This document shows positions 53,970 through 61,756 of a stretch of DNA of 64,000 nucleotides, piece by piece. Source of the DNA: Prevotella veroralis DSM 19559 = JCM 6290 (GTDB lineage Bacteria > Bacteroidota > Bacteroidia > Bacteroidales > Bacteroidaceae); contig NZ_KB898325.1 in NCBI RefSeq assembly GCF_000377625.1, positions 248,001 through 312,000 of the forward strand, read 5' to 3'. Position 1 is the stretch's first letter, and each line of letters starts with the position of its first letter. The position numbers and the translations under genes are program-made. The notes under the pieces were generated by a model. That model did not search any database. It was given only the letters and a program-made list of their open reading frames with translations, and was not told the origin of the DNA.

Positions 53970-56534
53970 TCAAGAAGCTGTTTCTTCATCTGTCTTTGCA
54001 GTAGGAGATTTCGCTTCGAACTTTAGCTTTTCGCTATCTTTTTCTTTAGAAATGTGAATAGTATCACCAGATTTCACTTCATTAGAGAGGATTAGCTCGC
54101 TTAATCCGTCCTCAATATAGTTTTGTATAGCACGTTTCAATGGTCGGGCACCGAATTGCACATCGTATCCCTTTGTTGCTACGAAAGTCTTTGCGTCATC
54201 GGTTATCTCCATGTTATAGCCGAGTGCTTTAACACGTTTGAATAAACCTTGGAGTTCAATGTCTATAATCTTCAGAATGGCATTGAGATCAAGTTGATCA
54301 AATGTGATAATCTCGTCTAATCGATTAAGGAATTCTGGCGCAAATTGCTTACTCAAGCTCTTCTGAATAATACTACGTGCACGTTCCTTATCGCTTTCGC
54401 TGTGGGAGAGTCCATTTAAGTTTACTGCTCTAAAGCCTACACCTTGCCCAAATTCCTTTAGTTGTCGGGTACCAGCATTGGAAGTCATGATGATAACTGT
54501 ATTACGGAAGTCGATTAATCTTCCATTACCATCGGTCAATCTTCCTTCATCGAGTACCTGCAAAAGCATATTAAATACATTGCCATGTGCTTTTTCTATC
54601 TCATCCAATAAGACGATAGAGTAGGGATGACGGCGAACTTTCTCGGTAAGTTGACCACCTTCTTCATATCCAACATATCCTGGAGGTGCACCGATAAGTC
54701 TAGACGTATTGAAGCTTTCTGTGTATTCGCTCATATCAATACGTATTAGTGCATCGGAAGAACCGAACATTAGCTCTGCCAAACGTTTCGCTAAGTAGGT
54801 TTTACCAACACCTGTTGGACCTAAGAACATGAAAGCACCTATTGGATGATTTGGATCTTTCAAGCCGACGCGGTTGCGTTGAATGGCTTTTACCATCTTG
54901 TCGATAGCTGTATCTTGTGCAATAACCAGCTTCTTTAGGTCTGTATTCATGTTTTTAAGTCGAATACCTTCGGCTTCTTGCATACGCTGTACAGGTACGC
55001 CTGTCATCAAAGAAACTACATCGGCAATAGTATCTTCTGTGATTTCTACCTTGTCTGTATCATCTCCTTTCTGCCATTTCTCCTGTTCATCCTTCAGTTT
55101 TTGTTCTAATTCCGTCTGTTTATCACGGAAGCCAGCAGCCAGTTCAAAGTTCTGATTCTTCACTGCGTCTTGCTTTTTTTGCTGTGCTTCCTCTATTTGT
55201 CCCTGAATGTCAAGGATAACCTGTGGGACTTTCACATGCTGAAGGTGAGTGCGTGAGCCTGCCTCGTCAATAATATCGATAGCCTTATCAGGGAAGAAAC
55301 GGTCAGAAATATAGCGATCTGCATACTTTACGCATGCTTTCAAGGCTTCTTCTGTGTACTTTACGTGATGGTGTGCCTCATAACGATCCTTTATATTCTC
55401 AAGGATTTGTAAGGTCTCTTCTATAGTTGTTGGCTCGACTTGAACTTTCTGAAAACGACGTTCTAAGGCTCCGTCCTTTTCTATAGAGTTGCGATACTCA
55501 TCCATTGTTGTCGCACCAATACATTGGATCGTTCCTCTAGCTAAGGCTGGCTTTAATATGTTGGCAGCATCCATTGAACCTGGGGAGGAACCTGCTCCGA
55601 TTAAGGTATGGATCTCATCAATGAAGACAATAATGTCTGGGGTTTGTTCGATCTCTTTTATCAAAGCGCGTATACGTTCCTCAAATTGTCCTCTATACTT
55701 AGTACCAGCAACAACAGCAGTTAAGTCAAGTGTCATCACACGCTTATCAAAGAGGACAGGGGAGGTAAGACGCTTTACAATAAGCTGTGCTAATCCTTCA
55801 ACGATTGCACTCTTACCAACACCCGGTTCACCAATAAGAATTGGATTATTCTTCTTCCTGCGACCAAGTATCTCACTAACACGCATAATCTCTCGCTCTC
55901 GTCCGACAACAGGATCAAGCTTACCATCTAAAGCAGCTTGAGTTAGGTCCGTTCCAAAACTATCTAGAACTGGAGTCTTAGACTTTGTGCGAGGTGCTTG
56001 CGTTGTTTTTGCATTACTAGAACTAGAAGAAGATGATATATCTTCATCATCTAATTCATCCTCATCGGCCATCCCAATACCATTCCTTGGATGATTGGCA
56101 TGCGGTTGTAATAATGCTACAACATTATTATAACTAAGACCTTTCTCTTCTAACAAAGCCTTTGCAGCATTGTTTGAAGAGTCATGAAGTATTGCGAGAA
56201 AAAGATGTATAATATCCACCGTCTGCGAATGCTGTAAACGTGCTTCGAGAACAGACAACTTCAATATATTATTTGCCTGTTCGTTCAATAATAAGTCCGA
56301 AACAGACTCATCTGTTCCGATACTCTGCTCTTGTATCTTATCTTCTATTTCTCTTTTCAGATAGTCTATATTAACCTCCCAACGGTTGAATAAATCCCAA
56401 ACAGGTCCTGACTTCTCTCTCAGGATAGCTAACATGATATGTTCTGGAGCAACTGACTTACTTGTCAATCGCTTAGCTTCCTCTCTACTGAATGAAAGAA
56501 TTTCCGAGACTTTCGGGGAAAATTGATTCATCAT
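53970..56534 (-). CDS. clpC: ATP-dependent Clp protease ATPase subunit ClpC
   Basis: 854 residues. Clp-N double repeat (1-150), Asp/Glu/Ser linker (about 158-178), AAA-1 with GEPGVGKS near 235, a short middle domain with a UVR-like motif (QQKKQDAVKNQNFELAAGFRD), AAA-2 with GPTGVGKT near 570 and the D2-small domain. The short M-domain marks it as ClpC rather than ClpB. Unfolds substrates for ClpP. A second ATG one codon later (56531) is equally possible. No TAnnTTTG box was seen upstream, which could mean another sigma factor. Confidence 0.93.
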   Translation of the reverse strand: MMNQFSPKVSEILSFSREEAKRLTSKSVAPEHIMLAILREKSGPVWDLFNRWEVNIDYLKREIEDKIQEQSIGTDESVSDLLLNEQANNILKLSVLEARLQHSQTVDIIHLFLAILHDSSNNAAKALLEEKGLSYNNVVALLQPHANHPRNGIGMADEDELDDEDISSSSSSSNAKTTQAPRTKSKTPVLDSFGTDLTQAALDGKLDPVVGREREIMRVSEILGRRKKNNPILIGEPGVGKSAIVEGLAQLIVKRLTSPVLFDKRVMTLDLTAVVAGTKYRGQFEERIRALIKEIEQTPDIIVFIDEIHTLIGAGSSPGSMDAANILKPALARGTIQCIGATTMDEYRNSIEKDGALERRFQKVQVEPTTIEETLQILENIKDRYEAHHHVKYTEEALKACVKYADRYISDRFFPDKAIDIIDEAGSRTHLQHVKVPQVILDIQGQIEEAQQKKQDAVKNQNFELAAGFRDKQTELEQKLKDEQEKWQKGDDTDKVEITEDTIADVVSLMTGVPVQRMQEAEGIRLKNMNTDLKKLVIAQDTAIDKMVKAIQRNRVGLKDPNHPIGAFMFLGPTGVGKTYLAKRLAELMFGSSDALIRIDMSEYTESFNTSRLIGAPPGYVGYEEGGQLTEKVRRHPYSIVLLDEIEKAHGNVFNMLLQVLDEGRLTDGNGRLIDFRNTVIIMTSNAGTRQLKEFGQGVGFRAVNLNGLSHSESDKERARSIIQKSLSKQFAPEFLNRLDEIITFDQLDLNAILKIIDIELQGLFKRVKALGYNMEITDDAKTFVATKGYDVQFGARPLKRAIQNYIEDGLSELILSNEVKSGDTIHISKEKDSEKLKFEAKSPTAKTDEETAS

Positions 56535-56633
56535 ATCCTAAACCTTTCTTATTATTAACTCACTTATTTAAGGGTGATAAAGCCCTATTATAGTGATGTG
56601 ATATAAACAAATGCTATGCCAAAACAAACATTA

Positions 56634-56664
56634 ATCGGATATACCTATGCTTGGTATATCCGAT
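56634..56664 (-). terminator. Terminator after the 44-residue gene
   Basis: Perfect 12-bp stem ATCGGATATACC with its complement; on the minus strand followed by TAATGTTTGTTTTGG. Confidence 0.65.
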
Positions 56665-56675
56665 ACTATTGATAT

Positions 56676-56810
56676 TTAACGTTTATCTTTGGTCATCGTG
56701 TATTCTTGAGAATTTACCTTATGTATAGGCTTCAACTTCTTTTTCTTAAGCCAAGCTGCTTTACGACGTTCGTAATCCTCCTGATGACGCTCTAAGAAAT
56801 TATCTGCCAT
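56676..56810 (-). CDS. 44-residue basic small protein
   Basis: An ORF of 44 codons beginning MADNFLERHQEDYERRKAAW and continuing with a KKKK run. Short helical, highly charged proteins starting MADNxLE... are common in Bacteroidales, so I take it as real. It overlaps the 3' end of the DUF4270 gene by 11 bp and is followed by a terminator, closing the glycogen synthase-like / DUF4270 / small protein operon. Function unknown. Confidence 0.7.
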   Translation of the reverse strand: MADNFLERHQEDYERRKAAWLKKKKLKPIHKVNSQEYTMTKDKR

Positions 56811-58236
56811 TGAACTTGCTATATATAACTGAGATCTTTATGTTATTCGTTCCTGCTGTGTTACCTAACAACTTTGTGCTTGATAACCCCATATCATGGG
56901 AAACCTTCGTAATCTTAGTTATTGCATTTTCACCTGTACCTTGTTTAACAGTCTGTACTTCAACAGGGATTAGCATAACTTTACCCCAGTTAGCACTACC
57001 ATTCTGATGGTGTGCAAACAGGCTCACTATACCAGCCATATTATTAAAGGTATAAGCATTTTGCTTTGAATTATAAGTTGCTAAGAACGATGTTTTATCA
57101 TCTGGAAGACGATTGTTAGTAAAGAACGATTGCACACTATCTGAAGGAATCATCACAATGTTCTTTGGTATACCAAATTGATAATTACTTGTTGATGTAT
57201 TGTTCTGACGTAACAAAACAATCTTGGCAGAATTAATAGAATCAGAAGAATGTCCCGACAAAATGTCAGACATAGGTAATGATAATTCTGTGAACAATCC
57301 TGCTGGCGTTTTTAGATAGGTGTGCCCAGTCTCTACTGCTAACTGATGTAATCGAGTGTTGTCATTAGAGAAGTTAGTCATCTGTAGCACTTCTTCTGTA
57401 CCAATAAGGTTGGTAGAAATTTCCCTTATCTTTCCTTTCTCTTTATGCTTGAAATAAATATTGAGTTGGGCTGTCAGAATATGTGCCATAGAACCAGAAC
57501 CACCATCTATCTTAAAGTAGAAGCCTGGACAAATCTCATGCAAGAATCGATATACATTACGGAAAGCTATTGGATTTTGCTCATACTTACGCATCAAGTA
57601 GGTTCCATAATTATTATATGTCTGCCCATTCTTGTCGGTATAAGGCTTATTCAATCTGATAATAATGTTGCGTGTATAGCCTTTTTTGTTACGAATGCTA
57701 TCAGCCTCTGTATAATCTAATAAGGTGTAAGAACGTCGTACTGCAATTCCATTTGTACGTATATAACCCTGTGCCTCAGGGTCAAAGTCAGAGTAGTAAA
57801 CCTGTCCTTCTTCTATTGGCTTTTGTAGCTCATACGCAGTGAGCTTCATCTGACTAAGAGAATCACCATAGTAAGAAGAATAGTACAAACGTATATCACA
57901 TGAGTCAGCGATTATTCCATTAGCATCACGACTCATAATAGAGTCAGCCTTTGGCAATTGATAATCACTCAAAACATGGAATTGTGCCATGAAGTTTCCT
58001 GTAACCATTGATCTAGTTTCAGGATCTTCCATTCGCCCTAAGTATCCAGTTGATGTACGCCCAATAACTCTATCTGCCAATACCGTTTTCGATGTTACAT
58101 TGAAAGTATCAGCTTTTACAGAGAGTTTATCAATGTTGTCTATTAATGAACCTCCAATTGTATTAGTCGTATCGTCACATGATACTATGCCGAAACAGGC
58201 TACCAGTAAGCATGCTACAATAAAGTTTCTTTTCAT
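56800..58236 (-). CDS. DUF4270 lipoprotein
   Basis: 478 residues: lipoprotein signal peptide MKRNFIVACLLVACFGIVSC with lipidation Cys20, then the DUF4270 domain (NTIGGSLIDN, DRVIGRTSTGYLGRMEDPETR near 55-75) of predicted beta structure. DUF4270 proteins are surface or periplasmic in Bacteroidota; function unknown. Its start codon overlaps the last base of the upstream gene's stop region (58236), so it is coupled to the glycogen synthase-like gene. Confidence 0.88.
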   Translation of the reverse strand: MKRNFIVACLLVACFGIVSCDDTTNTIGGSLIDNIDKLSVKADTFNVTSKTVLADRVIGRTSTGYLGRMEDPETRSMVTGNFMAQFHVLSDYQLPKADSIMSRDANGIIADSCDIRLYYSSYYGDSLSQMKLTAYELQKPIEEGQVYYSDFDPEAQGYIRTNGIAVRRSYTLLDYTEADSIRNKKGYTRNIIIRLNKPYTDKNGQTYNNYGTYLMRKYEQNPIAFRNVYRFLHEICPGFYFKIDGGSGSMAHILTAQLNIYFKHKEKGKIREISTNLIGTEEVLQMTNFSNDNTRLHQLAVETGHTYLKTPAGLFTELSLPMSDILSGHSSDSINSAKIVLLRQNNTSTSNYQFGIPKNIVMIPSDSVQSFFTNNRLPDDKTSFLATYNSKQNAYTFNNMAGIVSLFAHHQNGSANWGKVMLIPVEVQTVKQGTGENAITKITKVSHDMGLSSTKLLGNTAGTNNIKISVIYSKFNGR

Positions 58237-59045
58237 TAAATCAAGCTGTTATAAAAATCTGAATACTTACCCTTTAGTTCCGTATCATTAGCTACATGCT
58301 CAAGAAGTTGTTTTTCGTTATTCTTTGCATAATCAGTTAGTGCGTCATTAACGCCCTCACTAGTGCTAATAACTCCATCAGAGTAGTCGATCGCCAACTT
58401 ACCAAGTTCCATAAAGTCAAAGTTATCCCCATACTTCTTTAGACTTTCAGTCTTTGCTTCGCGGAACTCTAAACACTTCTTGAAGTTAGCCCCAAGACTA
58501 TCCTGTGGTTGTTCAGAGAAAAGGGATGTTACTACTTTTGAGTTAGCAAATTGAGGCTCATCACGGTAAGCCGTCTTAACATAGAATGGTATAACAGATG
58601 CCATCCAACCTTGACAATGAATAATATCTGGTGCCCAACGGAGCTTCTTTACAGTCTCAAGGACTCCTCTTGCAAAGAAGATTGCACGTTCACCATTATC
58701 TGGATAATCATTGCCTAATTCATCCTTTGTCATAGCAGAACGCTTCTGAAAATAGTCTTCATTATCTATGAAATAGACTTGAATGCGAGTCTGCGGGATA
58801 CTTGCCACCTTGATAATCAATGGATGGTCAGTATCGTCTATAACCAAGTTCATTCCCGAGAGGCGTATCACTTCATGTAATTGTCCACGACGCTCATTAA
58901 CACTTCCCCACTTAGGCATGAAAGTACGAATTTCATAACCAGCTTCTTGCATAAGGTGTGGCATCTCAGAACCATAATGAGACATTTCTGTCTCAGGTAC
59001 GTATGGTATGATTTCTTGATTAACAAATAATACTTTCTTTCCCAT
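58236..59045 (-). CDS. Glycogen/starch synthase-like protein, GT5 N-terminal half only
   Basis: 269 residues matching only the first Rossmann half of a GT5 glycogen synthase: KVLFVNQEIIPYVPETEMSHYGSEMPHLMQ at the start, then FARGVLETVKKLRWAPDIIHCQGWMAS near 125-150. The ADP-glucose-binding GT1 half is absent, and the usual KTGGL motif is replaced, so it is unlikely to make glycogen alone. This short form, next to panC-panD on the other strand, is typical of Bacteroidales. Promoter -7 box at 59074-59081. Followed directly by DUF4270. Confidence 0.85.
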   Translation of the reverse strand: MGKKVLFVNQEIIPYVPETEMSHYGSEMPHLMQEAGYEIRTFMPKWGSVNERRGQLHEVIRLSGMNLVIDDTDHPLIIKVASIPQTRIQVYFIDNEDYFQKRSAMTKDELGNDYPDNGERAIFFARGVLETVKKLRWAPDIIHCQGWMASVIPFYVKTAYRDEPQFANSKVVTSLFSEQPQDSLGANFKKCLEFREAKTESLKKYGDNFDFMELGKLAIDYSDGVISTSEGVNDALTDYAKNNEKQLLEHVANDTELKGKYSDFYNSLI

Positions 59046-59073
59046 TCTTTATGTTAGAAATTTATATTGCTCG

Positions 59074-59081
59074 CAAAGGTA
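59074..59081 (-). promoter_or_regulatory. Promoter -7 box for the GT5-like gene
   Basis: TACCTTTG on the minus strand, about 28 bp from the start codon. Confidence 0.65.
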
Positions 59082-59175
59082 CGAATAAAAACTGAGATAA
59101 TGCTTGTTTTCAATTAGAAAGGGTGGAAATATGTTACTTATTCTCATTATTTCATGTTATTTCTCGTCTTTTTAA

Positions 59176-59183
59176 TAATTTTG
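59176..59183 (+). promoter_or_regulatory. Promoter -7 box for panCD
   Basis: TAATTTTG, 35 bp before the panC ATG at 59219; a second candidate TTACTTTG at 59187-59194 differs at one consensus position. An ORF start at 59123 is upstream of both. Confidence 0.6.
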
Positions 59184-59218
59184 TTGTTACTTTGCAGCCG
59201 TTTAATTATCAATTACTG

Positions 59219-60076
59219 ATGAAAGTATTTAAAAAGATTGTTGATATCCAGAATGAGCTTTTCCTTTTGCGAAAGAATAATAAGACCATAGGATTAGTTC
59301 CAACAATGGGGGCTTTACATGAAGGACATGCTTCTCTCGTTAAGCGAAGTGTTGAAGAGAATGATGTAACAGTTGTCTCTGTTTTCTTGAATCCAACGCA
59401 ATTTAATGATAAGGGAGACTTGGATCGTTATCCACGTACATTAGATGCCGATTGCGTACTTCTTGAACAATGCGGTGCCAACTATGTCTTTGCCCCATCT
59501 GTTGATGAAATATATCCACAGCCTGATAATAGGCAGTTCAATTTCCCTCCACAATCAACAGTGATGGAAGGTGCTAAGCGTCCCGGTCACTTTAATGGTG
59601 TCTGCCAAATCGTCAGTCGATTGTTCTATATCACACGTCCTAACCGTGCTTACTTTGGTGAGAAAGATTGGCAACAGATTGCTGTTATTAAACGTCTCGT
59701 AGAATATCTTGGTTTGCAGAAGGATATAGAAATAGTTGAATGTCCTATCATTCGTGACAAAGACGGATTAGCAAAGAGTTCTCGTAACACATTGCTTACG
59801 AATGACGAACGTGCTATCGCTCCCAACATTTATAGAGTCTTGAAGGAAAGTATAGAGTTCTCTCAAAGCCATAGTGTAAAGGAAACTCAAGATAAGGTTA
59901 TATCTGACATCAATGCTATATCTGGACTGGAAGTAGAGTATTTCTCAATCGTAGATGGTAACACACTTCTTGATGTTACTGACTGGAAGGAATCATCAAA
60001 TATCGTTGGTTGTATAACTGTCTATTGCGGTAAAACCCCAATTCGATTGATTGACCATATTAAATATAGAGGATAG
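59219..60076 (+). CDS. panC: Pantoate-beta-alanine ligase
   Basis: 285 residues. Joins pantoate and beta-alanine using ATP to give pantothenate. HIGH-type motif [14 protein letters not shown] near 28-41, FLNPTQF near 58, and YFGEKDWQQ near 147, then KSSRN near 185 (KMSKS equivalent). panD follows after 7 bp and supplies the beta-alanine; coaW at 2.4 kb uses the product. Confidence 0.97.
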   Translation: MKVFKKIVDIQNELFLLRKNNKTIGLVPTMGALHEGHASLVKRSVEENDVTVVSVFLNPTQFNDKGDLDRYPRTLDADCVLLEQCGANYVFAPSVDEIYPQPDNRQFNFPPQSTVMEGAKRPGHFNGVCQIVSRLFYITRPNRAYFGEKDWQQIAVIKRLVEYLGLQKDIEIVECPIIRDKDGLAKSSRNTLLTNDERAIAPNIYRVLKESIEFSQSHSVKETQDKVISDINAISGLEVEYFSIVDGNTLLDVTDWKESSNIVGCITVYCGKTPIRLIDHIKYRG

Positions 60077-60083
60077 AAAAGAA

Positions 60084-60428
60084 ATGCAAATAGAAGTATT
60101 AAAGAGTAAGATACATTGTGCAACAATCACAGAGGCAAACCTTCATTATATGGGAAGTATAACCATTGATGAAGACCTCATGGATGCAGCTAATATGATA
60201 GCTGGCGAGAAAGTGCAGATTGTCAACAATAATAATGGTGAGCGTCTTGAGACTTATATTATAAAGGGTGAGCGTGGAAGCGGTTGCGTTTGTCTCAATG
60301 GTGCTGCCGCCCGTAAAGCCGTTGTAGGTGATACTGTAATCATCATCTCTTATGCAATGATGGATTTTGAGGAGGCTAAGAAGTTTAAGCCTTCTGTTGT
60401 ATTCCCAAAGGAGGGGAACACTCTTTAA
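60084..60428 (+). CDS. panD: Aspartate 1-decarboxylase
   Basis: 114 residues. Pyruvoyl enzyme that makes beta-alanine from aspartate; the self-cleavage site is visible as YMGSITID (Gly-Ser, residues 23-24). [17 protein letters not shown] at the start is canonical. Start at 60084, not the in-frame ATG at 60051, which lies inside panC. Operon with panC. Confidence 0.96.
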   Translation: MQIEVLKSKIHCATITEANLHYMGSITIDEDLMDAANMIAGEKVQIVNNNNGERLETYIIKGERGSGCVCLNGAAARKAVVGDTVIIISYAMMDFEEAKKFKPSVVFPKEGNTL

Positions 60429-60524
60429 TAGTAAGCAAAAGACTTAAGATTAAAGTCCAATAATTCTTATTAGTAGGGATTGATACACTACTAATAATGA
60501 ACTTAATTCTTACCCCATTAACTT

Positions 60525-60955
60525 ATTCGAACACATTAACTTAAACTTATTTCTATGTTTAAGTTAATGTCTCGTTAACATCCTACTTAAAGTACGATTG
60601 ATCTCTACCTTAGAGTACGAAGGCATTTTAAGTTAGAGTACGATGTTATACACGCTTGTATAATTGATTATACACGTTTGTATAATTGGTTATACACGTC
60701 TGTATAATTGGTTATACACGTCTGTATAATTGGTTATACACGTCTGTATAATAGACTATACAAACGTGTATAAAGAAGTTTATTAAGTATAAATCCAAAA
60801 GATGTTTAAGTTAAAGTACGATTGAACCCTAACTTAAAGTACAAGACATGTTTAACTTAAAGTACGAGACATGTTTAACTTAAAGTACGATTGGACTTTA
60901 ACTTAAAGTAGAATCAACCGCTAACTTAAAGTACATTTGTTGTTTAACTTAAAGG
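60525..60955. repeat. Second composite array with six-unit 22-bp palindrome core
   Basis: Left arm: degenerate units of TTAACTTAAA / TTTAAGTTA(A/G)AGTACGA type from about 60536 to 60645. Core: six 18-bp units in perfect 22-bp register at 60646, 60668, 60690, 60712, 60734 and 60756. Units 3-5 share a CGTC centre, unit 2 has CGTT, unit 1 CGCT, and unit 6 is inverted (AACG). Right arm: about seven units of TTTAACTTAAAGTACGA at 21-25 bp spacing from 60806 to 60955. Same three-part plan as 28100-28395. Fills the panD/biotin-protein convergent gap. Confidence 0.9.
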
Positions 60956-61068
60956 TTCACCTCATACAAGAGCGTATAGCTGATGGAGTTATTCTTTATG
61001 TGGAATCCGTATTTTTCTATACATTAGATGGGGCTAAACATTAAAGTACCACCTTATTATATAGTAAT

Positions 61069-61099
61069 CCCCGAAAGTGATGTAAATCGACTTTCGGGG
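61069..61099. terminator. Bidirectional terminator between the array and the biotin-protein gene
   Basis: CCCCGAAAGT/ACTTTCGGGG stem, followed on the plus strand by CTTACCTTTTTA. Confidence 0.65.
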
Positions 61100-61149
61100 C
61101 TTACCTTTTTATATACACTAATTACATGTATATAAAGAACAATATTGTC

Positions 61150-61578
61150 TTACTCAATAACAACCAATGGGTCATCCTCAAGTACAGCTTGACCAACTTT
61201 AACAGCAATAGCGGTTACCTTACCATCCTTTTCAGCCTCAATGCTATTTTGCATCTTCATAGCTTCAAGAACAACTACGGTGTCGCCAGCCTTTACTTCC
61301 TGTCCGACAGTTACTTCAACAGAAGTGATCGTGCCAGGTAGTGGAGCCTTGATAGCAGCAGATGCGTTGATTGCAGCTGCTGGTGCAGCGTCTTCGTTGG
61401 CTTCAGTTGCAGCAGGTTTGCCGAGCTCAACCTTCTTCTTCTCTGGCTCAGTTGGCTTATCCATCTGAACACTGTATTTGTCACCATTTACAGTAACTTC
61501 AGCAACATTCTCTGCGCTAATCTCACCAATCTCGACTTTATACTCTTTGCCGTCGATTGTATATTTAAATTCTTTCAT
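61150..61578 (-). CDS. Biotin carboxyl carrier protein of a decarboxylase/carboxylase
   Basis: 142 residues. An N-terminal segment (FKYTIDGKEYKVEIGEI), an Ala/Pro-rich flexible linker (about 55-75) and a C-terminal biotinyl domain with the biotinylation motif EAMKMQ near 110. It carries carboxybiotin between active sites. Third gene of a cluster with the carboxyltransferase (61757) and a 49-residue protein, as in methylmalonyl-CoA decarboxylase or propionyl-CoA carboxylase loci of propionate producers. Confidence 0.92.
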   Translation of the reverse strand: MKEFKYTIDGKEYKVEIGEISAENVAEVTVNGDKYSVQMDKPTEPEKKKVELGKPAATEANEDAAPAAAINASAAIKAPLPGTITSVEVTVGQEVKAGDTVVVLEAMKMQNSIEAEKDGKVTAIAVKVGQAVLEDDPLVVIE

Positions 61579-61589
61579 TTGACTTTCTA

Positions 61590-61739
61590 TTATGGTTTCT
61601 TTGTCATTATCTCGAACTTAGCATCCCACATTGTTTGCTTTGGCTTAATGGTTATAATGCTTGGTTCGATGTCGTGAACATTGTTTCCGGCAAACTCGTA
61701 GAGTGCCATCGCTATTACAGCATATACGTTCTTATCCAT
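61590..61739 (-). CDS. 49-residue accessory protein of the carboxylase cluster
   Basis: 49 residues beginning MDKNVYAVIAMALYEFAGNNV and continuing HDIEPSIITIKPKQTMWDAKF. It sits between the carboxyltransferase and biotin carrier genes, 17 and 11 bp away. It resembles the soluble C-terminal part of OadG/delta-type subunits of sodium-pumping decarboxylases but lacks a clear membrane helix. An ATG at 61772 overlaps the upstream gene and is less likely as the start. Structural role in the complex is inferred from position. Confidence 0.7.
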   Translation of the reverse strand: MDKNVYAVIAMALYEFAGNNVHDIEPSIITIKPKQTMWDAKFEIMTKKP

Positions 61740-61756
61740 AGTCTTGCCTCCTGCAA

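Noticed and set aside
53795..54004. 69-residue plus-strand ORF
   Set aside because: Reads through the GC-rich palindrome and into clpC antisense; no independent support.
60646..60773. CRISPR array
   Set aside because: Repeats are 18-bp palindromes with near-constant 4-bp linkers; there are no unique 25-40 bp spacers and no cas genes in the window.
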